The notes beneath the pieces are model-generated. The model was not told where the DNA came from. It saw only the letters and a list, made by a program, of their open reading frames with translations, and made no database searches. From Nemertoderma westbladi (taxonomy: Eukaryota > Xenacoelomorpha > Nemertodermatida > Nemertodermatidae), in contig JAUCBJ010002720.1 in assembly GCA_032718475.1 (NCBI GenBank), forward strand, positions 1 to 24,557: DNA of 24,557 nt, in the 5' to 3' direction. Of the stretch, positions 1 through 8,577 are shown one piece after another. The position numbers and the translations under genes are program-made. Within the stretch, counting starts at the first letter, position 1; every line of letters begins with the position of its first letter.

Positions 1-342
1 TACTATATATTTAGGGAGTGGTGTTAGAGCCATAGTTACAGTAATTAAATTACATTAATAGGTTACTTCTAGCTTTCCTACACATACTAATTATAATATT
101 TAAAGTTTCAACAAAAGAAAAATGACCGAAGTAAAAATTTGGTAAGTAATCCAATTTTGTGTCAACCTTAACATTCTACGCATTGCAGAATCCATTAAGT
201 GACTAGAATTCAGTTTTTCGCTAAAAAATCATTGTCGCGACATTTGAGACTACACAACACATACTTCACACATGATATCTCGTGAACGATACAAGATATG
301 AAAAAACTGTTTTTATATTTGGAATCACAATTAAATTCTGAT

Positions 343-660
343 TCAGATGGGATAATACTTAAAAATTCCAATTTTTGGCCCAAATTCGACTACCCCCCCC
401 CCCGCCCCCTTTAAGTTTTGTGTTTCTTTCAAAGATGCACTACCCCTTCCTTGGTCAACACTGTCCAGAACTATCGTTTTGAGTAATTGAAGTCGAATTG
501 ATTGAACATGAACATAGGTGGCAGGCAGCATCACTTTCGTGCTGCATTGTAGCAGCTGCTGATACCAATGATACGGCCCCCATAGCAGGTTGACAGGAAA
601 TCGAGTAAGAGGTATTGCATCCGTGGCTTTAGGCACATCTTTATATGTTGGTTGATACAT
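343..660 (-). CDS. Weak hypothetical ORF, 105 codons
   Basis: An open frame runs from an ATG at 660 to a stop near 343. I do not recognise the product. The first 70 or so residues look protein-like, with mixed composition and a WGPYHWYQQLL stretch. The C-terminal part is translated through the interrupted poly-C run at 393-409, giving a glycine patch, and so is unlikely to be conserved. No domain, signal peptide or splice site stands out. It could be a decayed transposon fragment, a host exon or chance. Confidence 0.15.
   Translation of the reverse strand: MYQPTYKDVPKATDAIPLTRFPVNLLWGPYHWYQQLLQCSTKVMLPATYVHVQSIRLQLLKTIVLDSVDQGRGSASLKETQNLKGAGGGVVEFGPKIGIFKYYPI
393..409. repeat. Interrupted poly-C run
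   Basis: Eleven C, one G, then five C. It is the first of three poly-C tracts in the window; the others are longer and uninterrupted (20676-20698 and 23252-23277). Confidence 0.85.
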
Positions 661-960
661 TTAACAAAAGCTATTTCTGATACAGTCTGATACTTCTGAC
701 ACACTGTTTTAGCTATCTCATATAGTTTACTAATGTGGGCTTCGTAATTTGACTTTGAAAGTGAAAAAGGAATGTGAAGACACTCACATAAGAGTTTAAT
801 TGATTCAAGTCCGGTACCAGACTCGCATATTGCATATATTATTCGACTGCTGAGATGACCAGCCGACTGACAGAATTTGACATGTTTAGACCCCTTGGCG
901 CATCCCAGTGTGTCTTTATAGGAAAATTTTAGTCATACCTTTGCCAAAAAAGAAATGTCA

Positions 961-1029
961 TTTCCTATCATTCTATGTGACTTCCAAATCCTTTCCAGGA
1001 TTTGAAAGTCACATAGAATTCATCGGAAA
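961..1029. repeat. Fold-back inverted repeat at the 5' edge of LINE copy A
   Basis: Positions 970-992 and 997-1019 are 23-bp inverted arms with one mismatch around a 4-bp loop (TTCC). Weaker similarity extends each arm by about 10 bp. The right arm is LINE sequence, equivalent to the RIWKSPRI codons of copy D. The left arm is therefore an inverted duplicate of the same LINE segment. Both arms carry the same local variant (CACATAG, where copy D has CACCGAG), so they came from one parental molecule. The left arm keeps the TGG (Trp) codon that has become TGA in the right arm. Confidence 0.8.
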
Positions 1030-1368
1030 TTTATGGTCCGATTATTTAGAGCAGCAGTAGTTCCAGTACTCCTCTATGGGAGTCCATGCTGGGCTCTAAC
1101 TGCTGAGGACACCAAATCTCTGGATGGCACATTCATAAGAATGCTACGCCGGGTTCATTGTGTCAAGTACAATGCACACATCTCCAACCAGACACTATAT
1201 AACATTGGAGGTGTCTCATTGATTCCCCCAAGCTTGACACTAGAACAAAATCGCCTCCGCTTTGCAGGACATTGCTTTCGCCGTGAGAAGCAACCAGTGC
1301 ATAATCATGTGCTTTGGCGGCCTCATGGAGTGAATAAGCATGGTGGACAGCCCATGACTTTCCTTGCC
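997..1368 (+). pseudogene. LINE copy A: 3' fragment of a reverse transcriptase ORF
   Basis: This encodes the region downstream of the RT thumb in a non-LTR retrotransposon of the group often annotated as 'craniofacial development protein 2-like' or F52C9.6-like. Visible motifs are VPVLLYGSPCWALT, MLRRVHCVKYNAH and NRLRFAGHCFRRE. By eye it is about 95% identical to copy D on the opposite strand, so the family was active fairly recently. The RT palm and endonuclease are missing. The frame opens upstream of the ATG at 1033 but has TGA in place of the Trp codon near 1003. LINE similarity stops near 1366, in the codons after QPMTFL, where unrelated AT-rich sequence begins. Confidence 0.9.
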
Positions 1369-1370
1369 TT

Positions 1371-1418
1371 GACTTAAATTTAATTAATTTAATTCGAAAA
1401 GGGAAATATTGTATTAAG
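1371..1418. repeat. Short repeat shared with 20383-20429
   Basis: GACTTAAATTTAATT followed by TAATTCGAAA and a TGTATTA stretch is found in the same order at 20383-20429, next to the left end of the composite repeat there. This suggests that the sequence abutting the broken 3' end of LINE copy A is a remnant of the same repeat family. Confidence 0.45.
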
Positions 1419-2030
1419 AGGAAGCAAAGGTCATTCTCCTCGTGGCAAATGTTGATTTACTCCCCGGGAATCTCTCCATATTCCGCCATTATCGATGGAT
1501 AAAGTGCCATTGAAAATTACACTATTTTAAAACAAATGTTTCATTCTTTTCGCTCGGGCATCGCCTAACCCGGTTAGTTCGCAACCGATTCATTCAACTT
1601 CACACTCCCTCACACCGTGTAACTCCGGTTCCTCTAGAAGAAGGATTCTAATTAAATCGCTTTCCTCGAATAATAAAAGTATCTTTGTGTTGGCAAATTG
1701 TATTTTACAGTTGTTTGTTCTTATGTATAAAATATGTAGTTCCAAGGCATAATTCGACAGAATTGCGTATGTCCAAGGCATACTTGGCCATAGGTCCAAG
1801 TTACCAACACCTAATTACTATATAAAATAATAACAATCATGGTCCACTGAAATGGCAGCTGGTTTTGAAATTAATACTCCATTAAATCCATTAATACACT
1901 TTGAAACCTGTGGCCTACAGTTTGTTGTCTCGGTTCCCACTACAAGGTCCCAGTTTTGAATGACTACACCGATGAGACCGAGTAAGGTCGTATGTAACCT
2001 TACTATATACTTACTATCTAGTCATAGAAT
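1419..2030. other. Unassigned intergenic DNA
   Basis: No convincing coding frame, RNA gene or element end is visible. A short direct repeat, TCCAAGGCATA, occurs at about 1741 and 1771. Confidence 0.5.
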
Positions 2031-2245
2031 GCTTAGATCTCTTGTTGCTATGCCATGATAGACTACATTAGTTCCCATAGCAACGGTTGTCATAATAACT
2101 GTGATCAAATTCAAATTCAATACGCGATATACTGAGGGAATATGTTGATACTGAGATCGGATAATGCTTAGGTTGCTGATTGCTATGGCGTGAACCGTAG
2201 ATTACTGCCCCTAACAACGGTTGCCAAGGTAACAGTGATTTGTGA
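2031..2245. repeat. Diverged tandem duplication with X-box-like palindromes
   Basis: Two copies of about 80 bp start at 2031 and 2166 and share GCTTAG, TTGCTATG(G/C)C and CAACGGTTG blocks in the same order. Each copy contains two imperfect palindromes of the GTTGCYATGGYAAC type (2044-2057 and 2086-2099; 2179-2195 and 2220-2233). The copies are clearly diverged, so the duplication is old. Confidence 0.6.
2220..2233. promoter_or_regulatory. RFX/X-box-like site
   Basis: GTTGCCAAGGTAAC fits the two-half-site X-box pattern (GTNRCC, short spacer, RGNNAC) bound by RFX factors, which control ciliary genes in animals. Only the match is seen; binding is inferred. It lies about 630 bp beyond the stop codon of the candidate spliced gene, so it is not in an obvious promoter position for that gene. 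Confidence 0.35.
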
Positions 2246-2344
2246 ATGAGCTCATCGAACTCGCAATTATTGGTGTATTCAAGTTTGGGTAACTCCTGCA
2301 ACCATAGTGTGTTTAAAACATGGCAGGTGTAGATAAACACCCCG

Positions 2345-2358
2345 GTAACCATGGTAAC
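2345..2358. promoter_or_regulatory. Palindromic RFX/X-box-like site
   Basis: GTAACCATGGTAAC has two inverted half-sites around an AT spacer and is close to the ideal X-box. It is the last of five such palindromes in 2044-2358; the others range from good to degenerate. Similar palindromes also occur in transposon ends, so a repeat origin is possible. Confidence 0.35.
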
Positions 2359-2865
2359 ACGATATGATAAATGTTCAAGGTTGTAGGGGCGACACCCTCC
2401 TAAATATTGTTCAGCAGGGTATAATGAGTACTAAACCGATGAAACATATTATGGGTATAAAATCACGGTTCACCAAAATCTATGCATTTTGCTGCAGGAC
2501 TATTGTGTTCAAAATTCTGGATTCGAATGTTATATGTCTGATTGTAGAAGTGGTAGGCGAATTGCAACTAGTGTAACGTTCTAGAACTGAATGAGCTCAT
2601 TCTAGTGCCAAATATGTTAATAATATTATAGTCTTAGAATGGCGTACGTAAATACTAAATCAATGTGTCAATCACAATAACGAAGAGTTTCCACAATAAA
2701 CGAATAAATCTTGGTTGCTCGATATTCGCGATACTGTATTATTATATGATGTTTTCCTTTTCGATATTCCAACACTGCTCTTATACTACACACCACGAAA
2801 CACTATTAATCGCCGGTACCGGTCGTACAGTAAGGATAAGGGCGATATGTTTCAACTCTACGGCT
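2359..2865. other. Unassigned, possible 3' UTR of the minus-strand gene
   Basis: If the candidate gene ending at 2866 is real, part of this stretch is its 3' UTR. I see no AATAAA close to the stop codon. Short plus-strand frames here (about 60-70 codons) overlap one another and show no recognisable motif. A CCGGTACCGG palindrome lies at about 2812-2821. Confidence 0.4.
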
Positions 2866-2910
2866 TCATTCTGCAATTAGTGATTTGTACCGACTAGATG
2901 ATCCTCCTGG
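2866..2910 (-). CDS. Candidate terminal exon of an unrecognised gene
   Basis: The minus strand reads PGGSSSRYKSLIAE then TGA, in the phase (0) left by the donor of the exon at 3036-3161. The acceptor used here is AAAG before CCA at 2910. An alternative in-frame acceptor at 2944-2945 would make the exon 78 nt (2866-2943) and add FICLRRPVAPK upstream. The intron to the previous exon is 125 nt. The short exon and ambiguous acceptor make this the weakest of the three exons. Confidence 0.35.
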   Translation of the reverse strand, partial: PGGSSSRYKSLIAE

Positions 2911-3035
2911 CTTTGGTGCAACAGGCCGCCGTAAACAAATAAACTACATTTATACTTTATTTTCTATCTACAGAGTTACATTACATAATATAAGCAGGAT
3001 TATTTACTTCTGACAGACCTATAAAGTTTATATAC

Positions 3036-3161
3036 CTGATTTATTTTATCCCATATTGGCGGCGATATAACAGATGGTGCTGCTTCGGTCACACACAAAT
3101 TTTCAGCAATGGTAGAGTTATATTGGGACGCAGAAGCGTCGTTGGCCATCTCTCTGTAGAC
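3036..3161 (-). CDS. Candidate internal exon, 42 codons, product not recognised
   Basis: The exon is exactly 126 nt, bounded on the minus strand by a TTATTGTTTATTAG acceptor and a CAG|GTATAT donor, both phase 0. It reads VYREMANDASASQ, then NSTIAENLCVTEAAP, then VISPPIWDKINQ, with codon composition more GC-rich and gene-like than the surrounding DNA. The previous exon's donor is also phase 0, so the frames join without adjustment. I do not recognise the family. The internal ATG at codon 5 could be a start if this is a first coding exon. Confidence 0.5.
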
Positions 3162-3658
3162 CTAATAAACAATAATTCAGTATAATAATATATAATAATG
3201 AGTAATACACATTGATTCTACTTGATGATAGATGATTTGATTATTGGTCTTGCAGAAATAAATATATATTTTATTAAGAAATTATTTGTATAACAAAGTA
3301 GGCTAAAAGTAAAGTGCCAGAAAGGACATGATATATAGAGAAATCTATTAGTTCTATAAAATCAGCAGATTTTTAAGGAAAGACGTACTGACGTTTGGTT
3401 ACGATATTATGGATAATAGGGATAATCTAAGTATAGAGGATCGTGTGTTATTATGAACAATTAATTGTAAAAAATTAAATTAAATACAATCTATGAAATT
3501 ATTAATGTTTGTATTACTAGTAAATCAGCCTAACATAATCCCAAAAAATAACTTACAATTTAGGAAAGGAACAGGTTATTATTCTAATCAAAATCAATTT
3601 CGCAATTGGATTCTCCTGGTCGTTAAAAATAATTTTACAAATTATTTTTAAAACTTAC

Positions 3659-3711
3659 CTGAACTCCAACCTGTACAGTAATATCTTTCAGAGCGAGTGG
3701 ATTACGTAGTT
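3659..3711 (-). CDS. Candidate upstream exon, 17 codons plus 2 nt
   Basis: This 53-nt minus-strand segment is bounded by AATCAG (acceptor) and CAG|GTAAGT (a near-perfect donor). It reads LRNPLALKDITVQVGVQ and splices in phase 0 to the exon at 3036-3161 across a 497-nt intron. A TACTAAC branch-point-like sequence sits about 27 nt before the acceptor. Two leading nucleotides imply a phase-1 join to an exon further upstream, which I could not find. Product unknown. Confidence 0.45.
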
Positions 3712-4017
3712 CTGATTAAGTTTTCCAGGTGTTTTGTTAGTATATGGTGCACGATCCTGGGATAGTTTCCAAGGAATATGAAGATAGCCAATGAAAATTT
3801 ATATACTGTATGTGTAATAGAGGTTATGCATAAATACACAACCAATGGAAAGAGGCCTGTAAAATGGCAGAGATTAAACTTAATTCTACAATTATATTTT
3901 TCGGGCACTGTAATAGTTGAATTCGAAAACCCCAAAAATGTTTTCAATGCCCATAGATCTACGTGCCATAAGAGCCCCAAAAAATATTATCTGTAATGTT
4001 TAGACAGAAGAATTGAG

Positions 4018-4105
4018 AACCTGTGGCCTTGCCGATTAGTGGAATGGATATTTCGCTATGACTTACCAACATAGACTCCTGTTCGATCCCGGGCGTATCT
4101 GCTGA
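4018..4105 (+). mobile_element. tRNA-derived SINE remnant
   Basis: A Pol III B-box-like TGTTCGATCCC at 4080-4090 lies about 45 bp downstream of an A-box-like GCCGATTAGTGG. The pairing and spacing resemble a tRNA-derived SINE head, but no cloverleaf can be drawn with confidence and no poly-A or tail repeat follows. It is more likely a decayed element than a tRNA gene. Confidence 0.4.
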
Positions 4106-4286
4106 TTTTTTGCATTGTATTTAATAATCCTATTTTATATTATTTAGTAATCACTTAAAATTATCCATAAATTAGAAACAATAGTTTTATACAGAGTTGA
4201 AGAATGGGCTACGATAACAATAAAGAACCTAGACTGTCCTAAACCACGGCAAACTCACGGCAATACTAGATCAGTAGATTCTGGCA

Positions 4287-4362
4287 AACTTAGATCCTGG
4301 TGAACTTGAACCAGGTAAACTTAGAATCGGGTGAACTTAGATCCCGGTGAACTTAGATCCTA
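4287..4362. repeat. 16-bp minisatellite, about five imperfect copies
   Basis: Successive units of the type AACTTAGATCCTGGTG run head to tail with substitutions and one 15-bp unit. Confidence 0.75.
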
Positions 4363-4372
4363 AGCTACGGGT

Positions 4373-4583
4373 GATTTCCTGGTCGCTGATTTTATTTCTG
4401 AGGTCAGTTTTTCATTTTTAATGAAATTTAGTTAACCCCCCGTATGTCTGTTGATCGGTCTTTCTGACTATCTGACAATCTGTCTGTCAAATATAAAAAA
4501 AGAGCACGCCATCAAGCTAAAAGTATAGGTATAGGGGGTTTTCCTGGCTGCAGAGTTCATTTCTAGTGTCAGTTTTAACATTT
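4373..4583. repeat. Diverged direct repeat, about 165 bp apart
   Basis: 4373-4419 and 4538-4583 share TTTCCTGG, GCTGA-type and ATTTCT...GTCAGTTTT blocks in order. The spacer is rich in CTGT-type words. It looks like an old tandem duplication or two copies of an unnamed repeat. Confidence 0.55.
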
Positions 4584-4849
4584 GATGACTTCCATATTGT
4601 CTGTTTGGCTCTCAGGCTGTCGGTTTTATTTTAACGGGCCAGACAGGGATACAAACAGAAACGACGAGGCCAAATTTGAATATTGACATCAGAAATGTCA
4701 CCAACCAAGAAAACCAAACCAAGTATAGGAAATTTTCTAAGATAGATAGTACAGTAAGTAGTATGCTTTGTATTGTTTTGGAGACACCGACGGTGATGGA
4801 CAGACCGACAGTCAAACGGGCAGACAGCCGTAACTCGAGAAGTACGTAA

Positions 4850-4876
4850 GAAAGTAAGTAAGTAAGTAAGAAGTAA
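4850..4876. repeat. Short GTAA microsatellite
   Basis: GTAAGAAAGTAAGTAAGTAA-type tetranucleotide repeat, a few copies long. Confidence 0.8.
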
Positions 4877-6399
4877 CTTAACAATTCCACACCCACAACA
4901 TACAGGACACTGTGACCATGTCCCAGATCTGCTGCAGTGTTACACCCACGCCAGCACAGACTGCGCAATGTTGTTTACTGGTCTAATGACAATTTTGCAC
5001 TGTGTTGTGTCTAAACACGCACTTTCGTTTTCGTTGTGCAAGTTCAGAAGTTATCTGAACATTACCTCGGTCAGTGGGACACACGGCTACAAGGCCAGAA
5101 GACGTTACTATTTCTCATATAAAACTAGCTTAGTGCTGATATTTAGGTAGTCTGGTAACTGGTACCAGTAATTGCTCTACTGCAGTAGTGTTGAACAGAC
5201 TACTAGGCCTACAGGAATATTTGAAAATGGAAACATGGGCACAATGAGGAACTTGTTGTGTTTAACGTATCCTCTTTGTTATTGTTATTACTACTGACTC
5301 TGGCTGCTTGTGAATAGGTTGGTGGTAATAAGAGCGACTGTGAACACTAATGTAATGCTAAGAGAGAAAGCCTTCCTGCCTGCGGTGTGTGGAGCAATGT
5401 AAGTAGACCCAGAAAGGCTACCAAGAAACACTAAGTTCGATGTCAAGTCATCGTGTTCTTAACCAATTTTATCCTAGTGGTAACTATACTCTACTAACTA
5501 TAGTTTATAGATTGAGAAGCAGCCGAAGCAAAGTTATTGGTAGGTCACCACGTCTGTTGGGCTATTCAACACAAGATGCCGCCATATTAAATGGTCGAGA
5601 ACACATTGATCCTCACGCTTTCTATTTTATTATAATATAAAGAGTTTAAATAGCTAATTATAGGTATTATAATTAATAGCTATTAATTAGAAATATAAAG
5701 ATAATTATAATTTAAAGAGATCAATAGCTCTGATACCGATTTTCCAGTTTGCTATGTAGAAAGCGGTACACATGCAGCAAACATTATTTTGACACTCATA
5801 CCGAATATCGGAATGCGGAAACGATGTTTACCGGTCCCCAATTAATTATCTCTAACCTTAGACTGCTTTATGAAGTTGATTGATTACACCATTCGTTCCA
5901 ACCTGGTTCTACCAAAGACCGCTGATAAGAAACTTTCATATTTAGAATGTTCCTCATTATCTATTGAATTTTTTCAATATAACTGTGTCTATAGATATAG
6001 CTGGTAGAATTGAGGTAATTAAAATTCAAAAGAGAACTCGACTTTCTGTTGTCAGCGGATGAGACTAGGGTTCTTTATTGTATCAGCTGATTATTGTATC
6101 AGATTATCTGGCTTATGCATTGTTCTATTAATTAAGGCGAGGAGGGTGGAAGGGTGCAAATAATTATTAATACAGTAGTAGGCCTAGGCCTACATTATCT
6201 CTAATATATTATGCATTGGAATTTACCCTTCACCAATACAATAAAAATGTCTTATTAATATTCTGCCTCGGTTATTTCTGCATTTCTAAATAAATGTAGA
6301 GGTTACAACGTACAAACTCTAGAACCAGATATTCCATGTTCGTATTGTTCAATCTTCTTTTTCAAACCAAATATTACTGGCACTCTAACTTGTTACTGG
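4877..6399. other. Unassigned intergenic DNA
   Basis: No coding frame, exon or RNA gene is convincing. A perfect 16-bp palindrome, GTAGGCCTAGGCCTAC, lies at 6178-6193, and TAGGCCT recurs at 5204. AT-rich imperfect inverted repeats occur around 5650-5700. Confidence 0.5.
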
Positions 6400-7190
6400 G
6401 TACTCGGTAGCATTTACAGTATATGCAATCTAACTTGTTAGCAGCCCTTTCCGTAGAAAGTATCGTAGCGTATTAGAAAGAAGGGCGATCTCATCCGCAA
6501 AGTCGGTGTATGTGACTGTAGTTGCGGGATATCTGCTGCTTCTAAGTTGTTCTAAGTGTTAATCCAAGATCTTCTCCATTTATGTAGCTGTCAACATTGC
6601 ACAATCTACTATAATTATGAATACTAATGGAGCCAAAGTGTCGCCTCGCGGTGCGCGAGCACGGATTTTGGAAGAACTCAGTTTCACTATTTGCGGTGAG
6701 AGTACATCAGCTTCTGTGTCACAATAAAACAATCCAATGCCAGCGACAATTACTTCTGGTATTCCATAACCTCTTAGTATTTCCAACTTTTTACCTCTAT
6801 GGATGGAGTCGAATACTTAAAGTACACAAATTTCAGAACTGCGGGAGGGTTTTTTGATTTAATTCCTACAACCAGCGCCGTTATTTGATCTATTGCGATC
6901 TCTTAGGTCGAAATCATTTGGCTCTTCTTATGCTGTAATATAATTCTATATAGAATCATTTTATTGTATATTTTGGCAGCTACCACAAGGAGACTGATGC
7001 CAAGATGGTTTGTTGGTATGCCGAGGTCTCCTTTTCTGGGAGAGGCTTTAGTTGAGCTTTAGTCCAAATTTGATTTTGTTTATGTTTTTTCCCCTTTAAC
7101 AACCAGTTACAAACATCCAATAATTGTATGTTCAGTGCTCCTGTTTTCCTTACAACTGCAGGCAGGCGTGACATATATCACACTCTTCAT
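6400..7190 (-). pseudogene. LINE copy C: decayed RT fingers and palm
   Basis: Minus-strand frames, broken by stops and frameshifts, give in order RKGDLGIPTNHLGISLLVVA (fingers), AVLKFVYFK followed by FDSIHRGK (motif A region; usual aspartate now Tyr), ILRGYGIPEVIVAGIGLFYC, RGDTLAPLVFIIIVDCAM (motif B region) and TDFADEIALLSNTL. The last is the catalytic box with FADE in place of FADD, at about 6485-6508. The element belongs to the same LINE group as copies B, D and F. The endonuclease and C-terminal region are missing. It is certainly non-functional. Confidence 0.8.
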
Positions 7191-7262
7191 GATTAATAAT
7201 AAGTGAATTGTTGTGGGGTGAGTGACGTGGTGTATTAAATATACAATGTAAATAGGACAATA

Positions 7263-7330
7263 TGATAAAGCTCTCCATAGCGAAAAATATCAACCGGCCC
7301 TATTGGGGCTCGAACCCGGTACCTAGGTTT
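7263..7330 (-). mobile_element. tRNA-like SINE fragment with B box
   Basis: On the minus strand this contains GGGTTCGAGCCCC, a strong Pol III B box, followed by GGCCGGTTGATATTTTTCGC. A related GCGAAATATTCATCCGGTCT sequence lies on the plus strand at about 7427-7446, so this and the next feature look like pieces of one SINE family. Confidence 0.45.
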
Positions 7331-7410
7331 CAAACTTCTGGTTATCATCAGGTCATCAGGTTATCACGAACTTGTACTTTCCTTTGAGTGATTAGTTGGC
7401 CTAAAATATG

Positions 7411-7467
7411 ATCTCCCACTCCACAGCGAAATATTCATCCGGTCTGGTAGCTCAGTACACTCACCCG
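7411..7467 (+). mobile_element. tRNA-like SINE head joined to LINE copy B
   Basis: GGTCTGGTAGCTCAGTA matches a tRNA 5' end with an A box. It is followed almost immediately (7470) by LINE RT sequence starting at the codons for DSIHRGK. No B box or tRNA 3' half lies between them. A tRNA-like 5' end abutting a 5'-truncated LINE suggests a template switch or an insertion breakpoint. Confidence 0.4.
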
Positions 7468-7469
7468 GC

Positions 7470-8180
7470 TGACTCCATCCATAGAGGTAAAATGCTGGAA
7501 ATCCTAAGAGCTAATGGAATACCAGAAGTAATTGTTGCTGGCATTGGATTGTAATATTGTGACACAGAAGCTCAGGTACTCAGTTCTTCCCAATCTTGGC
7601 TGGCGAACTGCAAGGTGAAACATTGGTACCGTTACTATTCGTAATTGAACTGGATTACGCAATGACGTCGGTCACAAAGAGGCCACAAAAAGGCATTGGT
7701 AGCTCTATCAATAGTGGGTACCATTGGGAAATCAGATCTATCCAGGCCAGGCACCTGGAAGACTAAGTTATTTTGAGCCACAGTGGAAAGTGTATTTTTA
7801 TACAGGGGTGAGACCTGGACACTGGCGAAATCACTTGAAGAGTTGATGGTTGCTACCCCAGACTACTAAGGGCAGCCCTAAACATCAGCTGGAGACAACA
7901 CATGATAAACGACGAGCTGGTACAATACCACCTGTATCAACCACACTCTGTGAACGCAGATGAAGATTCAGTGGGCACTACTGGAGAAGTAAAGACGAGG
8001 TCATACCAGATCTACTTTTCTGGCAACAAACATAAGTACAGCGTAGCCATGGACGACCGGCTATAACATATACAGACCAGCTTAAAAGGATACTGTACTT
8101 GAGAGAAATGAAATTGCAACAACTATGGAGAATCGGGAAGCCTGGAAGGATCTCATTTCCACTGTCCGAGTTCGATCGAT
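7470..8180 (+). pseudogene. LINE copy B: RT palm and C-terminal region, deleted
   Basis: Plus-strand frames give DSIHRGKMLEILRANGIPEV, then after a frameshift GELQGETLVPLLFVIELDYA, VESVFLYRGETWTLAKSLEE, WRSKDEVIPDLLFWQ, SHGRPAITYTDQLKR and finally NREAWKDLISTVRVRSI before a TAG near 8180. The segment carrying the catalytic FADD box and thumb is deleted between about 7670 and 7780. Many stops and frameshifts make it inactive. The start point coincides with the motif A region of copy C, with which it shares near-identical stretches in opposite orientation. Confidence 0.85.
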
Positions 8181-8280
8181 CTAGTAGTAGTAGTATGTTG
8201 GACAATACCTTTATATATTGTTTGGTATATTTGTTATTGTTTTACATAAAGTTTAAATAAATCTATCAATCTATCTATCC
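8181..8280 (+). mobile_element. 3' UTR and tail of LINE copy B
   Basis: After the stop come a TAG-rich stretch, an AT-rich UTR, AATAAA at 8256-8261 and a CTATC-type tail (ATCTATCAATCTATCTATCC). Copy D ends in the same order on the other strand (TAG repeats, AATAAA, TATC repeats), which fixes this as the family's 3' end. Confidence 0.75.
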
Positions 8281-8329
8281 AACTCAAATGGTAGAGCCGA
8301 GCATCAGCATTTTATATAAATAAAACACT

Positions 8330-8353
8330 AAGTCCAGCCCATATGCTGGACTT
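8330..8353. repeat. Small perfect hairpin
   Basis: AAGTCCAGC and GCTGGACTT form a 9-bp perfect stem around CCATAT. It is preceded by a tRNA-like ATGGTAGAGCC at about 8289. No U-rich tract follows, and its function is unknown. Confidence 0.6.
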
Positions 8354-8509
8354 ATAAGTGCGCAGACCGTGCACTCATCAAACAAGGGGTGTTGATGGGT
8401 AACAAACTCGATTTACTCATGTTCTTTATCTATAAATATTGTATCACATGCGAAAAAGGTGTAATGGACAGACAATGTTATATCGATGCAGGGTATTCAT
8501 TATGCATTA

Positions 8510-8577
8510 ACCAAAGGTGTTGTTTTATTTAGTATATGTAAATGATTTGAATAAGTTGAAAGATAAAGCATCTCTGT
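8510..8577 (+). pseudogene. Scrap of a jockey/CR1-type RT palm
   Basis: The plus strand reads PKVLFYLVYVNDLNKLKDKA, matching the segment after motif B in jockey/CR1-like reverse transcriptases (PQGSVLGPLLFLIYVNDL pattern). The YADD box that should follow is not seen. Only about 22 codons are recognisable. It is a different LINE type from copies A-D and could be related to the LINE at 12240-20160. Confidence 0.4.

Larger units (their letters stand above)
1..960. other. Unassigned AT-rich DNA
   Basis: Apart from the weak minus-strand ORF and the poly-C run, I see no gene, RNA or repeat that I can name here. The AT richness and the neighbouring transposon debris suggest old mobile DNA, but no element ends are visible. 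Confidence 0.5.

Noticed and set aside
2068-2352. 94-codon minus-strand ORF
   Set aside because: It coincides with the diverged tandem duplication and X-box palindromes and shows no protein motif.
2665-2897. Two overlapping plus-strand ORFs (60-71 codons)
   Set aside because: They overlap in different frames, lack motifs, and lie opposite the candidate 3' UTR and last exon of the minus-strand gene.
4612-4968. 118-codon hydrophobic minus-strand ORF suggesting a membrane protein
   Set aside because: It runs through CTGT/GTAA-type simple repeats that give Leu/Ser/Thr-rich translation. No start context, homologous motif or splice support is seen.
5440-5640. 66-codon plus-strand ORF
   Set aside because: Short, no recognised motif and ends in AT-rich sequence. 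Consistent with chance.
7436-7470. True tRNA gene
   Set aside because: Only the 5' half with an A box is present. No anticodon arm, B box or acceptor 3' strand follows.
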